Below are positions 8,428 through 18,465 of a stretch of 64,000 bases of DNA, in pieces. The notes below the pieces were generated by a model. It worked only from the letters and a program-made list of their open reading frames with translations, had not been told where the DNA came from and made no database searches. Made by a program: the position numbers and the translations under genes. Each line of letters starts with the position of its first letter. Position 1 is the first letter of the stretch. The DNA is taken from contig NZ_BMRJ01000002.1 of NCBI RefSeq assembly GCF_014648575.1, forward strand, positions 139,860-203,859, read 5' to 3'. The DNA comes from Agromyces mediolanus. GTDB taxonomy: Bacteria; Actinomycetota; Actinomycetes; Actinomycetales; Microbacteriaceae.

Positions 8428-9886
8428 CCGCGAGGCGCGGCGACGCATCGAGGAGATCGGGGCGCACCCCTGGCGGCAGCGCATCGGCGACGAGCTGCGC
8501 GTCGGCCGGGGCCCCGCGATCCCCATCATCGACCCGACGGACGACACGGTGCTCGTGGCGCCGGCGACGGCCGACGCCGACGACGTCCGCGACGCGGTCG
8601 ACCGCGCCGCGGACGGCGCCGTCGCGTGGGGTGCGGCCACCCCGCGGGAGCGTGCCGGGGCCGTCCGCGACTTCGCCGCGGTGCTCGAGCGGCACGCCGA
8701 GGAGCTCGCCTGGCTCGACACGATCGATGCGGGCCTGCCGCTCTGGATGATGCGCATCGACGCCGCGACCGGGGTCGAGCGGATGCGGCTGTTCGCCGAC
8801 CTCGCCCACTCGCTCGTCGGGCAGACGATCCCCGCGAGCGCCGGGAACCTGCACCTCACCTTCCCAGAGCCGTTCGGCGTCGTCGCGCGGATCATCCCGT
8901 TCAACCACCCCTTCATGTTCGCCTCCTCGAAGCTCGCCGCCCCGCTCGTCGCCGGCAACGCCGTCGTGCTGAAGCCGTCCGAGCTCACCCCCCTCTCGGC
9001 GCTGCGGATGGGGGAGCTCGCCGACGGCGTGCTGCCGCCGGGGGTCTTCTCCGTCGTGCACGGCGGACCGGAGACGGGCGAGGCGCTGGTGCGGCATCCC
9101 GCGGTCTCCCGCATCGCGTTCACCGGCAGTCACCAGGTCGGCCGGGCCATCCAGCGTTCGGGCGCGGAGGTCGGCATCAAGCACGTCTCCCTCGAGCTCG
9201 GCGGCAAGAACGCGCTGCTGCTCTTCCCCGACGCCGACCTCGACCGCGCCCTCGCCTCGGCGGTGAAGGGCATGAACTTCGCCTTCGCCGGCCAGTCGTG
9301 CGGCTCGACCTCGCGGGTGCTCGTGCACGAGTCGATCGCCGAGGAGTTCACCGAGCGCTTCGCGCGCGCCGTCGCCGGGCTGCGACTCGGCCGGCCCTGG
9401 GAGGAGGGCGTGCAGATCGGGCCGATGGTGTCGCGCCGGCAGCAGGACCGCGCCCTGGGCTTCATCGAGCGCGCCGTCGCGGCCGGTGCCGAGGTGCTCG
9501 CGGGCGGCGGGCGCGGCCCCGGCGACGGCTACGCCGTGCAGCCGACCGTGCTCGGCGGCGTCACCCCGGAGCTCGAGGTCGCGACGGAGGAGGTCTTCGG
9601 CCCCGTCGTCAGCATCATGACCTTCCGGGAGGAGGCGGAGGCCGTGCGCATCGCGAACGGCGTCGAGTACGGGCTGACCGGCAGCGTCTGGACCCGCGAC
9701 CTCGACCGGGCGCTGCGCGTCTCGCGCGCGCTCGAGGCGGGCTACGTGTGGATCAACGACACCTCGACGCACTTCCCCGGCGTCCCGTTCGGCGGGGTCA
9801 AGCTCTCGGGCATCGGCCGCGAGGAGTCCGTCGACGAGCTGCTGAGCTACACGCAGCTCCGCGCGATCAACGTGGTGACGGCGTGA
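8414..9886 (+). CDS. NAD(P)-dependent aldehyde dehydrogenase
   Basis: Oxidises an aldehyde to its carboxylate. The 490-residue protein shows the full ALDH set: Asn in IIPFNHPFMFASSKLA, Lys in AVVLKPSELTPLS, SRIAFTGSHQVG, the general base in SLELGGKN (Glu261), the nucleophile in FAGQSCGS (Cys296) and EEVFGPVVSIM. GAGGAG precedes the start inside the MFS gene, and its stop overlaps the GTG of the decarboxylase gene by 4 bp. Coupling to a 2-oxoacid decarboxylase-like enzyme suggests it oxidises the aldehyde that enzyme releases, as in mandelate or indole-pyruvate type routes. The substrate itself is inference. Confidence 0.9.
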   Translation: MTESDREARRRIEEIGAHPWRQRIGDELRVGRGPAIPIIDPTDDTVLVAPATADADDVRDAVDRAADGAVAWGAATPRERAGAVRDFAAVLERHAEELAWLDTIDAGLPLWMMRIDAATGVERMRLFADLAHSLVGQTIPASAGNLHLTFPEPFGVVARIIPFNHPFMFASSKLAAPLVAGNAVVLKPSELTPLSALRMGELADGVLPPGVFSVVHGGPETGEALVRHPAVSRIAFTGSHQVGRAIQRSGAEVGIKHVSLELGGKNALLLFPDADLDRALASAVKGMNFAFAGQSCGSTSRVLVHESIAEEFTERFARAVAGLRLGRPWEEGVQIGPMVSRRQQDRALGFIERAVAAGAEVLAGGGRGPGDGYAVQPTVLGGVTPELEVATEEVFGPVVSIMTFREEAEAVRIANGVEYGLTGSVWTRDLDRALRVSRALEAGYVWINDTSTHFPGVPFGGVKLSGIGREESVDELLSYTQLRAINVVTA

Positions 9887-11604
9887 GCGCCCCGGCGGGC
9901 CCCGAGTTCGGCTCGGACGCGATCGTCGAGCTGCTCGTCGAACTCGGCATCGACCTCATCCCCTTCGCGCCCGGCGCGACGTTCCGCGGCATCCACGACT
10001 CCCTCGTGAACGGCCGGGCGGACGCCCCCGAGATCATCGAGTGCCTGCACGAGGAGATCTCGGTCGCGGTCGCCCACGGCTACGCGAAGGCGAGCGGCAA
10101 GCCGGCCGCCGCCGCCCTGCACGACATCGTGGGCCTGCAGCACGCGACGATGGCGATCTACAACGCCTGGTGCGACCGGGTGCCGCTCCTCCTGCTGGGT
10201 GGCACCGGACCGGTGGATGCCGCGCTCCGCCGCCCCTGGATCGACTGGATCCACACCGCGAACATCCAGGCCACGCAGGTGCGCGACTACACGAAGTGGG
10301 ACGACCAGCCCGCGTCGCTGCCCGCGGCGATGGAGGCGATGATCCGCGGTCGGCAGCTCGCCGTCGCCGCGCCGCAGGGTCCGGTGTACCTCACGATCGA
10401 CTCCGAGATCCAGGAGAACCTCGTGCCCGAGGGCTTCCGGGTGCCCGACCCCGGCCGCTACGCCCCGGCGGAGGCCATCGCCCCTGCGCCCGCGGCGGTC
10501 GAGGCGATCGCGGCGCGACTCGTCGAGGCGGAGGGGCCGCTCATCGCCGTCGAGTCCGTCGACCGCCAGCAGTCCGCGCTCGAGGCCCTCGTCCGGCTCG
10601 CCGAGCTGCTCGGCGCCGGGGTCGTCGAGGTGCAGCGGGACTACAACCGCACCGAGCTGTGCGTGCCGACGCGGCATCCGCTGAACCTCACCGGCATGCC
10701 GCTGCCCGCCCGTCCCGACGTCGTGCTCGCGCTCGAGGTGCGCGACGTCGCGGTCGTGCCGGGGCTCGACGCCGAGGCGACCGTGCTGCAGGTGACGACC
10801 TCGGGCCTGGCCCCGAAGGCCTGGGCCGCCGACCTGCAGCGCGTCCAGCCGGCCGAACTGCTCGTGCCCGCGCAGGTCTCCGCGACGCTGCCGCTCCTCG
10901 TCGCCGCGGTGGAACGCCTGCTCGCCGAGCGCCCCGAGGCGCGCCGCCGGGCGGAGGAACGCGGCGCGGCGACGACCGGGCACTCCGCGGCAGCGCGCAC
11001 CGCGTGGGCGGCGACCGCCGCCGACGCCGAGCGCATCACGCCGGCGCTGCTCGCGGCACGGCTCGACACGGCCACCCGGGGGCACGACCGGGTGCTCGCG
11101 AACGGCAGCCTGCACAACTGGGTGCACCGGATCTGGGACATCGGCCGGGTCGACCGCTACCTCGGCTCCAGCGGCGGGGCGGGGCTCGGCTACGGGCTCG
11201 GCGCCTCGATCGGCGCGGCCCTCGCGCACCGCGGCACCGAGCGGCTGGTCATCGACATCCAGTCCGACGGCGACGCCATGATGACGCCCGGCGCACTCTG
11301 GACGGCGGCCAGGCACCGCGTGCCGCTCCTCATCGTCGTCGAGAACAACCGCATGTGGGGCAACTCGTTCATGCACGCCGTGAAGATCGCGGAGCTGCGC
11401 GGCCGCTCGACCGAGCATGCCGGAATCGGCACGCGCATCGACGATCCGGCGGTCGACTTCGTCTCGCTCGCGGCGTCGATGGGCATCGACGCGGGATGGC
11501 GGGTCGAACGCGTCGAGGAGCTGGACGCCGCGCTCGCCGCGGCCGTCGAGCACGTCACGAGCAGGCGGCTGCCGGCCATCGTCGACGTGCGCACGGAGGA
11601 GTGA
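9883..11604 (+). CDS. Thiamine-diphosphate-dependent enzyme (2-oxoacid decarboxylase/AHAS-like)
   Basis: A 573-residue three-domain ThDP enzyme. The cofactor-activating Glu is in CLHEEISVAVAHGYAKASG (about residue 56), a central domain spans about 190-330, and the ThDP/Mg site is QSDGDAMMTPGALWTAARHR ending in VENN (about 460-490). The GTG at 9883 overlaps the ALDH stop (GTGA), a coupled start. The family includes acetolactate synthase, benzoylformate decarboxylase and phosphonopyruvate decarboxylase. The adjacent ALDH argues for a decarboxylase releasing an aldehyde, while no small AHAS subunit is nearby. The real substrate cannot be read from sequence. Confidence 0.85.
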   Translation: MSAPAGPEFGSDAIVELLVELGIDLIPFAPGATFRGIHDSLVNGRADAPEIIECLHEEISVAVAHGYAKASGKPAAAALHDIVGLQHATMAIYNAWCDRVPLLLLGGTGPVDAALRRPWIDWIHTANIQATQVRDYTKWDDQPASLPAAMEAMIRGRQLAVAAPQGPVYLTIDSEIQENLVPEGFRVPDPGRYAPAEAIAPAPAAVEAIAARLVEAEGPLIAVESVDRQQSALEALVRLAELLGAGVVEVQRDYNRTELCVPTRHPLNLTGMPLPARPDVVLALEVRDVAVVPGLDAEATVLQVTTSGLAPKAWAADLQRVQPAELLVPAQVSATLPLLVAAVERLLAERPEARRRAEERGAATTGHSAAARTAWAATAADAERITPALLAARLDTATRGHDRVLANGSLHNWVHRIWDIGRVDRYLGSSGGAGLGYGLGASIGAALAHRGTERLVIDIQSDGDAMMTPGALWTAARHRVPLLIVVENNRMWGNSFMHAVKIAELRGRSTEHAGIGTRIDDPAVDFVSLAASMGIDAGWRVERVEELDAALAAAVEHVTSRRLPAIVDVRTEE

Positions 11605-11607
11605 GCG

Positions 11608-11836
11608 TCCTGGTTCGCTGAGCTTGTCGAAGCGCTTGGTGCGCTGAGCCTGTCGAAGCGCCTGGTTCGCTGAGCCTGTCGAAGCGCGCCTGGTTCGCTG
11701 AGCCTGTCGAAGCGAGCCTGTCCAAGCGCCTGGTGCGCTGAGCCTGTCGAAGCGGCCCCTCGACCGGCTCGGGGAACCAGCCGTCCCCTCGACGAGCTCG
11801 GGGAACCAGGCGGCCCCTCGACGAGCTCGGGGAACG
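11608..11836. repeat. CGCTGAGCCTGTCGAAGCG repeat array, cluster 3
   Basis: Five forward copies of GGTKCGCTGAGCYTGTCGAA, each followed by GCG, at intervals of about 30 bp, one with an internal partial duplicate (AGCCTGTCCAAGCG). Three elements of the reverse-like form CCCCTCGACGAGCTCGGGGA follow. No ORF of quality crosses it. It fills the gap between the convergent ThDP enzyme and TetR genes. Confidence 0.85.
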
Positions 11837-11842
11837 AGCGGC

Positions 11843-12445
11843 TCAGCGACCCACCGGGCAGCCGAGGTCGGCGGCGACGGCGCGCATCGCGGCCTCGGCG
11901 GTCGCGACCGTCATGAGCGCGTTGCCGCCGACGATGTGCAGGCCGTACGCGTCCTCCAGGGCGACGAAGGTCATCGCGAGCTGCTCGTCGTCGAGCCGCG
12001 GGGCGAAGGCGCCGCTCGCGCGGCCCGCGGCGAGGATGCCCCGGTACGTGCCGAGCTGCCGGAGGTAGAGCTTCTGCACGAGCTCGTCGTGCAACGCCGA
12101 GTTGCCCGCGAGCACGTCGAACTCGTACAGCAGGCTCATCAGGGCGTCGTCGGGGCCGCTCGGCAGGCCTCCCGCGATGGCCGCCGAGAGCTGCTCGCGG
12201 GGGTCGTCGAGCGCCGCGACGGCGGCGTCGCGGGCGTCGCAGAACCGTTCGATGCCGGCGGCGTGCGCCTCGACGAGGAGGGCGTCGAGATCCTCGTAGT
12301 AGTAGAGGATGGCGCCCCGGGTGAGCCCGGCCTGTGCGGCGACGTCGGTCAGCGAGAGGGAGCGCAACCCGTGCATGCGCCCGGCGGCATACGTCGCCTC
12401 GATGAGCGCTTCGCGGCGGGCGCGCTGATCTCGGGGACGGGCCAT
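11843..12445 (-). CDS. TetR family transcriptional regulator
   Basis: A 200-residue repressor-type protein. The TetR helix-turn-helix is at about residues 25-50 (LSLTDVAAQAGLTRGAILYY), followed by the helical ligand domain. The ATG at 12445 is chosen because MARPRDQRARREALIEAT is a normal TetR N-terminus and TAGTGT (minus strand, 12453-12458) lies 7 nt upstream. It is divergent from the APC permease-amidohydrolase operon with a perfect 30-bp palindrome between, so it most likely represses both itself and that operon until the imported compound or its product binds. Confidence 0.9.
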   Translation of the reverse strand: MARPRDQRARREALIEATYAAGRMHGLRSLSLTDVAAQAGLTRGAILYYYEDLDALLVEAHAAGIERFCDARDAAVAALDDPREQLSAAIAGGLPSGPDDALMSLLYEFDVLAGNSALHDELVQKLYLRQLGTYRGILAAGRASGAFAPRLDDEQLAMTFVALEDAYGLHIVGGNALMTVATAEAAMRAVAADLGCPVGR

Positions 12446-12482
12446 GTCCTTGACACTAGCCGACCCGTTTGCCAGACTCGGG

Positions 12483-12512
12483 GAATTCTTTGACTCCAGC
12501 GTCAAAGAATTC
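12483..12512. promoter_or_regulatory. TetR operator candidate between tetR and the APC permease operon
   Basis: GAATTCTTTGAC (12483-12494), spacer TCCAGC, then the exact complement GTCAAAGAATTC (12501-12512): 12-bp arms without mismatch, and strikingly AT-rich for this genome. It lies 37 bp upstream of the tetR start and 47 bp upstream of the permease start, ideal to control both directions. Confidence 0.8.
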
Positions 12513-12559
12513 GACCGGCCCCAGCCGGCACGGTTCCCCGACGAAGAGAGACCGCCCCC

Positions 12560-14011
12560 ATGACCACCCCCACCCCGGCGGGCCCGCCCGCCCTCGACAC
12601 GGCCGCCACGACGACGCACGGCGCCCAGCTCTCGCGATCGCTCGGCGTCGGCGGCAACGTGCTCATCACGCTCTCGGGCATCTCGCCGGCCTCGAGCGTC
12701 TTCATCCTCGGCGGGGCCGCCCTCGCCACCTACGGCACCGGCGTCTTCTGGGGCTTCCTCCTCGCGGGCGTCATCAGCCTCCTCGTCGCGTACTGCTACG
12801 CGGAGCTCGGTTCGAGGCATCCGATCGCCGGAGGCGACTACACCCTCGTGAACCGCGTCCTCGGCCCGGCCGCCGGTGCCGCCGTCTTCTTCATCAACCT
12901 GATCACCCTCCCGCTCATCGTCGCGATCTTCGGCATCGGCGTCGCCGACTACCTCGGCGTCGCGATCGCCGGCCTCGACCCGATGTGGACCGCCCTCATC
13001 GTGATCGCGCTCGCCACGGTCACCGCGTGCTTCAACATCCGCACGAACGCGTGGGTCACCGGCGCCTTCCTCTTCGTCGAGATGGCGGCGCTCGCCTTCC
13101 TCGCGCTGCTCGGCTTCATCCACATCGAGCGCCCCGTCACGGCGCTGCTCGACCCGCAGGCCCTCGACGCCGCCACCGGCGGGCTCGCCCCGCTCGGCAT
13201 CGCCGGCCTCGTGCTCGCCGTGACGCAGGGCATCTTCTCCTACAACGGCTACGGCGGCGCCATCTACTTCGCCGAGGAGACCCGCAACGCCCGCCGCACC
13301 ATCGCCCGCGCCGTGCTCTGGTCGGCGCTCATCACGGTCGTCGCCGAGATCGTGCCGCTGTCGGCGATCCTGCTCGGCGCCGACTCGCTCGAGGAGCTGT
13401 TCGGTGCGGCGCTGCCCGTCGAGTCCTTCCTCACGGCGCGCTCCGGCGAGGCCGTCTCGATCGTCATCCTCGTCGCGATCGCCCTCGCGATCGTGAACGC
13501 GATCATCGCGATCGCCCTGCAGTCGGGCCGGCTGCTGTTCGCGGCGGCACGCGACCAGGCCATGCCGGCCGCGATCGCCCGCCCGCTGGCGACGATCTCT
13601 CCGACGACGCGGATGCCGGTGCGCGCGACGATCGTCATGGGGGTCATCGCCCTCGCCGCGTGCTTCGTGCCCTTCGACATCCTGCTGAACGCGACCGGGT
13701 CGACCCTCGCCTTCAGCTACGGCTTCATCGCCATCGCGGCCCTCGTCGTCCGCCGCCGTCGCGCCGGCGAGACGGTGCCGACGGGCGGCTTCCGGATGCC
13801 GCTCTGGCCCGCCCCGCCCGTCGTCGCCCTCATCGCGATCGCGACGATCTTCGTGGTCGGCATCCTCGATCCGGCGCAGTGGCTGAGCCTCGGCCTCGCG
13901 GCGGGCATCGTCGCCGCGGGCTTCCTTTACTACCTGCTCTACCTCCGCAGCAATCCGGGCGCCGCCCACCTGCTCGAGGCCGACGACGACGAACCGGAGC
14001 CCGTGAAGTGA
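12560..14011 (+). CDS. APC family amino acid/amine permease
   Basis: A 483-residue secondary transporter with about 12 transmembrane helices. The APC helix 1 motif reads VLITLSGISPASSVFILGGA (about residues 34-53), and GSRHPIAGGDYTLVNRVLGP with ITLPLIVAIFGIG follow. The central FSYNGYGGAIYFAEETRNAR (about 230-250) matches the substrate-site region of the superfamily. GAAGAGAG precedes the ATG. Its stop overlaps the GTG of the amidohydrolase gene, so uptake and hydrolysis are made together. The substrate is probably an amino acid derivative or amide that the amidohydrolase opens; this is inference from the pairing. Confidence 0.88.
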   Translation: MTTPTPAGPPALDTAATTTHGAQLSRSLGVGGNVLITLSGISPASSVFILGGAALATYGTGVFWGFLLAGVISLLVAYCYAELGSRHPIAGGDYTLVNRVLGPAAGAAVFFINLITLPLIVAIFGIGVADYLGVAIAGLDPMWTALIVIALATVTACFNIRTNAWVTGAFLFVEMAALAFLALLGFIHIERPVTALLDPQALDAATGGLAPLGIAGLVLAVTQGIFSYNGYGGAIYFAEETRNARRTIARAVLWSALITVVAEIVPLSAILLGADSLEELFGAALPVESFLTARSGEAVSIVILVAIALAIVNAIIAIALQSGRLLFAAARDQAMPAAIARPLATISPTTRMPVRATIVMGVIALAACFVPFDILLNATGSTLAFSYGFIAIAALVVRRRRAGETVPTGGFRMPLWPAPPVVALIAIATIFVVGILDPAQWLSLGLAAGIVAAGFLYYLLYLRSNPGAAHLLEADDDEPEPVK

Positions 14012-15738
14012 CCCTCGACACCCTGATCACCGGCGCCCGCGTGCGCACCTTCGACGCCGCGGCCCCCTGGGCGGAGGCGGTGGGCGTCGCCGACGGCCGC
14101 ATCGCCTACCTCGGCTCGGCCGACGCGGCGCCCGCGGCGCGCCGCACGGTGCAGGCGGATGGCCGGCTCGTCACGCCCGGCGTCATCGACAGCCACAACC
14201 ATCTGCTGCTCGGCTTCGACGAGGACGCCGTCTCGCTCGAGGGCGCGCACACCCTCGACGAGGTGCGCCGCCGCATTGCGGACTTCGCGGCGCGACGCCC
14301 CGAGCTGCCGTGGATCTGCGCCGAGAACGCCGTCTACGCCGTCGTGCAGGGCCGCCGCCCGAACGCCGCGGACCTCGCCGGGCTCGACCCCGCCGGCCGG
14401 CCGATGTTCGTCACGACGTACGACCAGCACTCCGTCTGGCTGAACGACGCGGCCCTGCGCATGCTCGGCATCGCCGCCGGCGGCGAGATCGCCTGGGGCA
14501 GGCCGGAGCGCGACGCTGCGACGGGCGAGCCCACCGGCTGGGTCACCGACTTCTACACGAGTGCGATGACCGAGGCGGGCCTCGCCGAGCTGCAGCGCGA
14601 CATCCCGATGTACTCGCCCGAGCGCCGCTACCGCAAGCTGCAGTCGAGCATGCGGATGGCGACGGCGCTCGGCATCACGACGGTGGTCGAGCCGCAGGTG
14701 CCGCTCGCCGAGCTGCCGCTGTTCGAGCGCGCCCTCGCCGAGGGGGTGCTGAGCTCGCGGGTGATCGCGGCGCTCTTCCACCCGGTCGGGGCGGACGGCG
14801 CGTTCCGCGCGCGGCTCCGCGAGACGATCGACCGCGCGGCGGCCGAGGCGGATGCCGAGGGGTTGCTGCGGCTCGGACCGATCAAGCTCTACGCCGACGA
14901 CGTGATCGAGCCGCACACCGCGCTCATGCTCGAGGACTACGCGAACCGGCCCGGCCGGCGCGGCCGCCCGAGCTACGCCGGGAACGGCGGGCGCGAGCTC
15001 GTCGACATCGTGACCGAGCTCGATCGGCTCGGCCTGCAGACACACACGCACGCGACGGGCGACGGCGGCATCCGCCTCGCGCTCGACGCGATCGAGCAGG
15101 CGCAGCGGGTGAACGGCACGAGCGACCGCCGGCACGGCGTCGTGCACGTGGAGTGCCTGCACCCCGACGACCTGCCCCGCTTCGCGGAGCTCGGGGTGAC
15201 GGCCGCGATGCAGCCGCGGCACTGCTCGCCCGACCTCGTCGCCGGCACCTGGATGGAGAACGTCGGCGAAGCCCGCTGGGATCGCGCGTGGCGGTTCCGC
15301 AGCCTCCTCGACTCGGGCGCGACGGTCGCGTTCTCGAGCGACTGGCAGGTGGGGGAGATGGACCCGCTCGTCGGGGTGTTCTCGGCGGCGACGCGCGCCG
15401 CGCTCGACGGAACGGATGCCTGGACCGCCGCCGAGCGCGTCGGCCTCGATCGCTCGCTCGAGGCGTACACCGTGCACGGCGCCCGGGCCTGGCACCTCGA
15501 GGGCTCGCGCGGCCGGCTCGCCGTGGGGATGGACGCCGACCTCGTCGTCTGGTCGGGCGACCTCTACGCGCACGAGCACGACCCGGCGGGGCTCCTCGGC
15601 GAGCACGCCGAGGTCACGATGGTCGGCGGGCGGGTGGTGCACTCGCTCGGTGCGGTGGCCGAGGCGGTCGGATCCGCGGCGGCGGACGACCCGGCGGCCG
15701 GGCGCGAGCTCAGCGACGCGCACGCGCACGGGCACTGA
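14008..15738 (+). CDS. YtcJ-like metal-dependent amidohydrolase
   Basis: A 576-residue amidohydrolase of the YtcJ/Amidohydro_3 group. The N-terminal beta-sandwich half (LITGARVRTFDAAAPWAEAV) leads to the metal site VIDSHNHLLLG (His-X-His, about residues 56-60). The conserved KLYADDVIEPHTA, the metal-binding His in QTHTHATGDGGIRLAL, HVECLHPDD and the catalytic Asp in VAFSSDWQVGEMDP follow. The GTG start at 14008 overlaps the permease stop. YtcJ relatives hydrolyse N-substituted amides and N-acyl compounds; the actual substrate is unknown. A second, more distant member lies at 18466. Confidence 0.88.
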   Translation: MTLDTLITGARVRTFDAAAPWAEAVGVADGRIAYLGSADAAPAARRTVQADGRLVTPGVIDSHNHLLLGFDEDAVSLEGAHTLDEVRRRIADFAARRPELPWICAENAVYAVVQGRRPNAADLAGLDPAGRPMFVTTYDQHSVWLNDAALRMLGIAAGGEIAWGRPERDAATGEPTGWVTDFYTSAMTEAGLAELQRDIPMYSPERRYRKLQSSMRMATALGITTVVEPQVPLAELPLFERALAEGVLSSRVIAALFHPVGADGAFRARLRETIDRAAAEADAEGLLRLGPIKLYADDVIEPHTALMLEDYANRPGRRGRPSYAGNGGRELVDIVTELDRLGLQTHTHATGDGGIRLALDAIEQAQRVNGTSDRRHGVVHVECLHPDDLPRFAELGVTAAMQPRHCSPDLVAGTWMENVGEARWDRAWRFRSLLDSGATVAFSSDWQVGEMDPLVGVFSAATRAALDGTDAWTAAERVGLDRSLEAYTVHGARAWHLEGSRGRLAVGMDADLVVWSGDLYAHEHDPAGLLGEHAEVTMVGGRVVHSLGAVAEAVGSAAADDPAAGRELSDAHAHGH

Positions 15739-15740
15739 CC

Positions 15741-15996
15741 GCTGGTCCGCTGAGCTCGTCGAAGCGCTTGGCCCGCTGAGCTTGTCGAAGCGTTTGGTTC
15801 GCTGAGCTTGTCGAAGTGCTTGGTTCGCTGAGCTTGTCGAAGTGCTTGGTTCGCTGAGCTTGTCGAAGCGGCTGGTTCGCTGAGCTTGTCGAAGCGGCCT
15901 GGGCGTTCGCTTCGACGGGCTCAGCGAACCAACGGGCTCAGCGAACCAACGGGCTCAGCGAACCAGGGGCGCTTCGACAAGCTCAGCGAACCACGG
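15741..15996. repeat. CGCTGAGCTTGTCGAAGCG repeat array, cluster 4
   Basis: The largest array: six forward copies of GGTTCGCTGAGCTTGTCGAA, each followed by GCG or GTG, about 31 bp apart (15743-15898). The inverted form CGCTTCGACGGGCTCAGCGA follows, then two short CGGGCTCAGCGAACCAA units and a last inverted copy. Forward copies vary mainly at the C/T position of GAGCYTGTC and in the first bases. The array sits between convergent genes and could fold into one large stem. Confidence 0.88.
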
Positions 15997-15997
15997 C

Positions 15998-16501
15998 TCA
16001 GCGCGCCGCGCGCAGCAGCGCCGCCGCCCAGGCGGCGGCGCGATCGAGCTCGCCGTCGCGGAGCGGCCCGGCGGTCGGCCCGACCCGGAACGACGCCGGC
16101 TCGCTGATCGTGCGGAAGCCGAGCCCGTCGAGCCGGCGCCGCACCCGGTGCGATGGGGCGCCCGCGGTGCCCGGCGCTTGGCGCACATCGAACGCTGCCG
16201 CGAAGGGCGCGGAATCGGCGGGCACCGCCCCGAGCTCGGCGAGCCACTCGCGGATCCCCGCGCGGCCGGCGGCCGAGGCATCCGCGCCCTGCGCCCGCGC
16301 CGCCCGGCGCGAGAGCCGGCTCGGCAGCGCGAAACCGTGCGTCGGCGAGCCGACGATGACGAGCTCCGCGTCGCCGACGTCGGGACGGTCGTCGGCGAGC
16401 TCGAGGCGGACCGCGCCGGCGGGCGTGAGCGCCCGCGCCATCGCGGCCGCCACCGCGGCGGTGTTGCCGAACATGGATTCGTAGACGACGAGCGTGCGCA
16501 T
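15998..16501 (-). CDS. Flavodoxin domain-containing protein
   Basis: A 167-residue FMN-binding electron carrier-like protein. MRTLVVYESMFGNTAAVAAA at the start is the phosphate-binding loop (YESMFGNT) that holds FMN, and VIVGSPTHGFALPS (about residues 49-62) is the second flavin loop. The middle has an unusually Ala/Arg-rich helix segment. The ATG at 16501 directly precedes the FMN loop, so longer starts are unlikely. It is divergent from the DNA methyltransferase gene with about 60 bp between. Similar proteins are often annotated as flavodoxin/nitric oxide synthase; the redox partner is not evident here. Confidence 0.88.
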   Translation of the reverse strand: MRTLVVYESMFGNTAAVAAAMARALTPAGAVRLELADDRPDVGDAELVIVGSPTHGFALPSRLSRRAARAQGADASAAGRAGIREWLAELGAVPADSAPFAAAFDVRQAPGTAGAPSHRVRRRLDGLGFRTISEPASFRVGPTAGPLRDGELDRAAAWAAALLRAAR

Positions 16502-16562
16502 CCTGGCCTCCCGCGGGCATCGTAGCGGTCGCCCGCGTCGGCCTGCTGGCAGACTGGAGCGC

Positions 16563-17521
<959 letters not shown>

Positions 17522-17525
<4 letters not shown>

Positions 17526-18442
17526 AGTTCCGGATCTTCACCGAACCGCAGATGGGGGCGAGCTACGAGCAGCAGCTCGCGATGGCGCTCGCCGCGGAGC
17601 GGCTCGGTTTCGACGCCTTCTTCCGCAGTGATCACCTGCTCACCATGGGCGGCGACGGGCTGCCGGGTCCGACGGACTCCTGGGTGACGCTCGGGGCGCT
17701 CGCGCGCGAGACGTCGACGATCCGGCTCGGCACGCTCGTCACGAGCCTCACGTTCCGGCATCCGGGGCTCACCGCGATCCAGGTCGCGCAGGTCGACGCG
17801 ATGAGCGGCGGCCGGGTCGAGTTCGGGCTCGGCACGGGATGGTTCGCCGCCGAGCACTCGGCGTACGGCATCCCGTTCCCGGCGCAGCGCTTCGGCCTGC
17901 TGGAGGAGCAGCTCGAGGTCATCACCGGGCTGTGGTCGACGCCCGTCGGCGGGCGCTTCTCCTTCGAGGGCGACCACTACACGCTGCAGGACTCCCCGGC
18001 GCTGCCGAAGCCCGTGCAGGATCCGGTGCCGATCATCGTCGGCGGCACCGGCCCGAGCCGCACGCCGGCGCTCGCCGCGCGCTTCGCACACGAGTACAAC
18101 GTGCCGTTCAGCACGAACGCGGAGATCGCCGAAGCCTTCGGGCGCGTGCGCCGGGCGGCCGAGGAGTTCGGCCGCGACCCGGGTTCGCTCGCCTACTCGG
18201 CGGCCCTCACGACGACGGTGGGGGAGACGGATGCCGCCTACCGGCGCCGTGCCGCGGCCATCGACCACGACCCGGCGGAACTCGCTCGCGAGGGCATCGG
18301 CGGCACCGTCGCCGAGGTCGTCGACCGCATCGGCGGCCTCGCGGAGCTCGGCGTCGAAACGCTCTACCTGCAGATCCTCGACTTCGACGACCTCGAGGTG
18401 CTGGAGCTGCTCGCCGCCGAGGTCGTGCCCGCGTTCCGCTGA
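17522..18442 (+). CDS. LLM-class (F420-dependent type) flavin oxidoreductase
   Basis: A 306-residue luciferase-like TIM-barrel protein. It opens MKFRIFTEPQMGASYEQQL and continues with FDAFFRSDHLLTMGG, TIRLGTLVTSLTFRHP (cofactor-binding strand with the cis-peptide region), QVDAMSGGRVEFGLGTGWF (the classic GGRxxxGxGxGW motif, about residues 94-112) and IIVGGTGPSRT. These features fit the F420-dependent subgroup common in actinobacteria, though FMN use is possible. Its ATG overlaps the methyltransferase stop (ATGA) and the amidohydrolase gene follows 23 bp later, so the three probably share a transcript. The substrate is unknown. Confidence 0.9.
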
Positions 18443-18465
18443 ACGCCGGGCTCGAGGGGGAGACG

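Noticed and set aside
11843-13969. A 708-codon minus-strand frame through the TetR and APC permease genes
   Set aside because: Only the last 200 codons (TetR) are real. The rest is an Asp/Arg/Glu-rich shadow of the permease gene with no start signal or motif.
15741-15996. CRISPR array suggested by regular 31-bp steps
   Set aside because: Spacers are only about 8-10 bp and themselves repetitive, copies occur in both orientations, and no cas genes are present.
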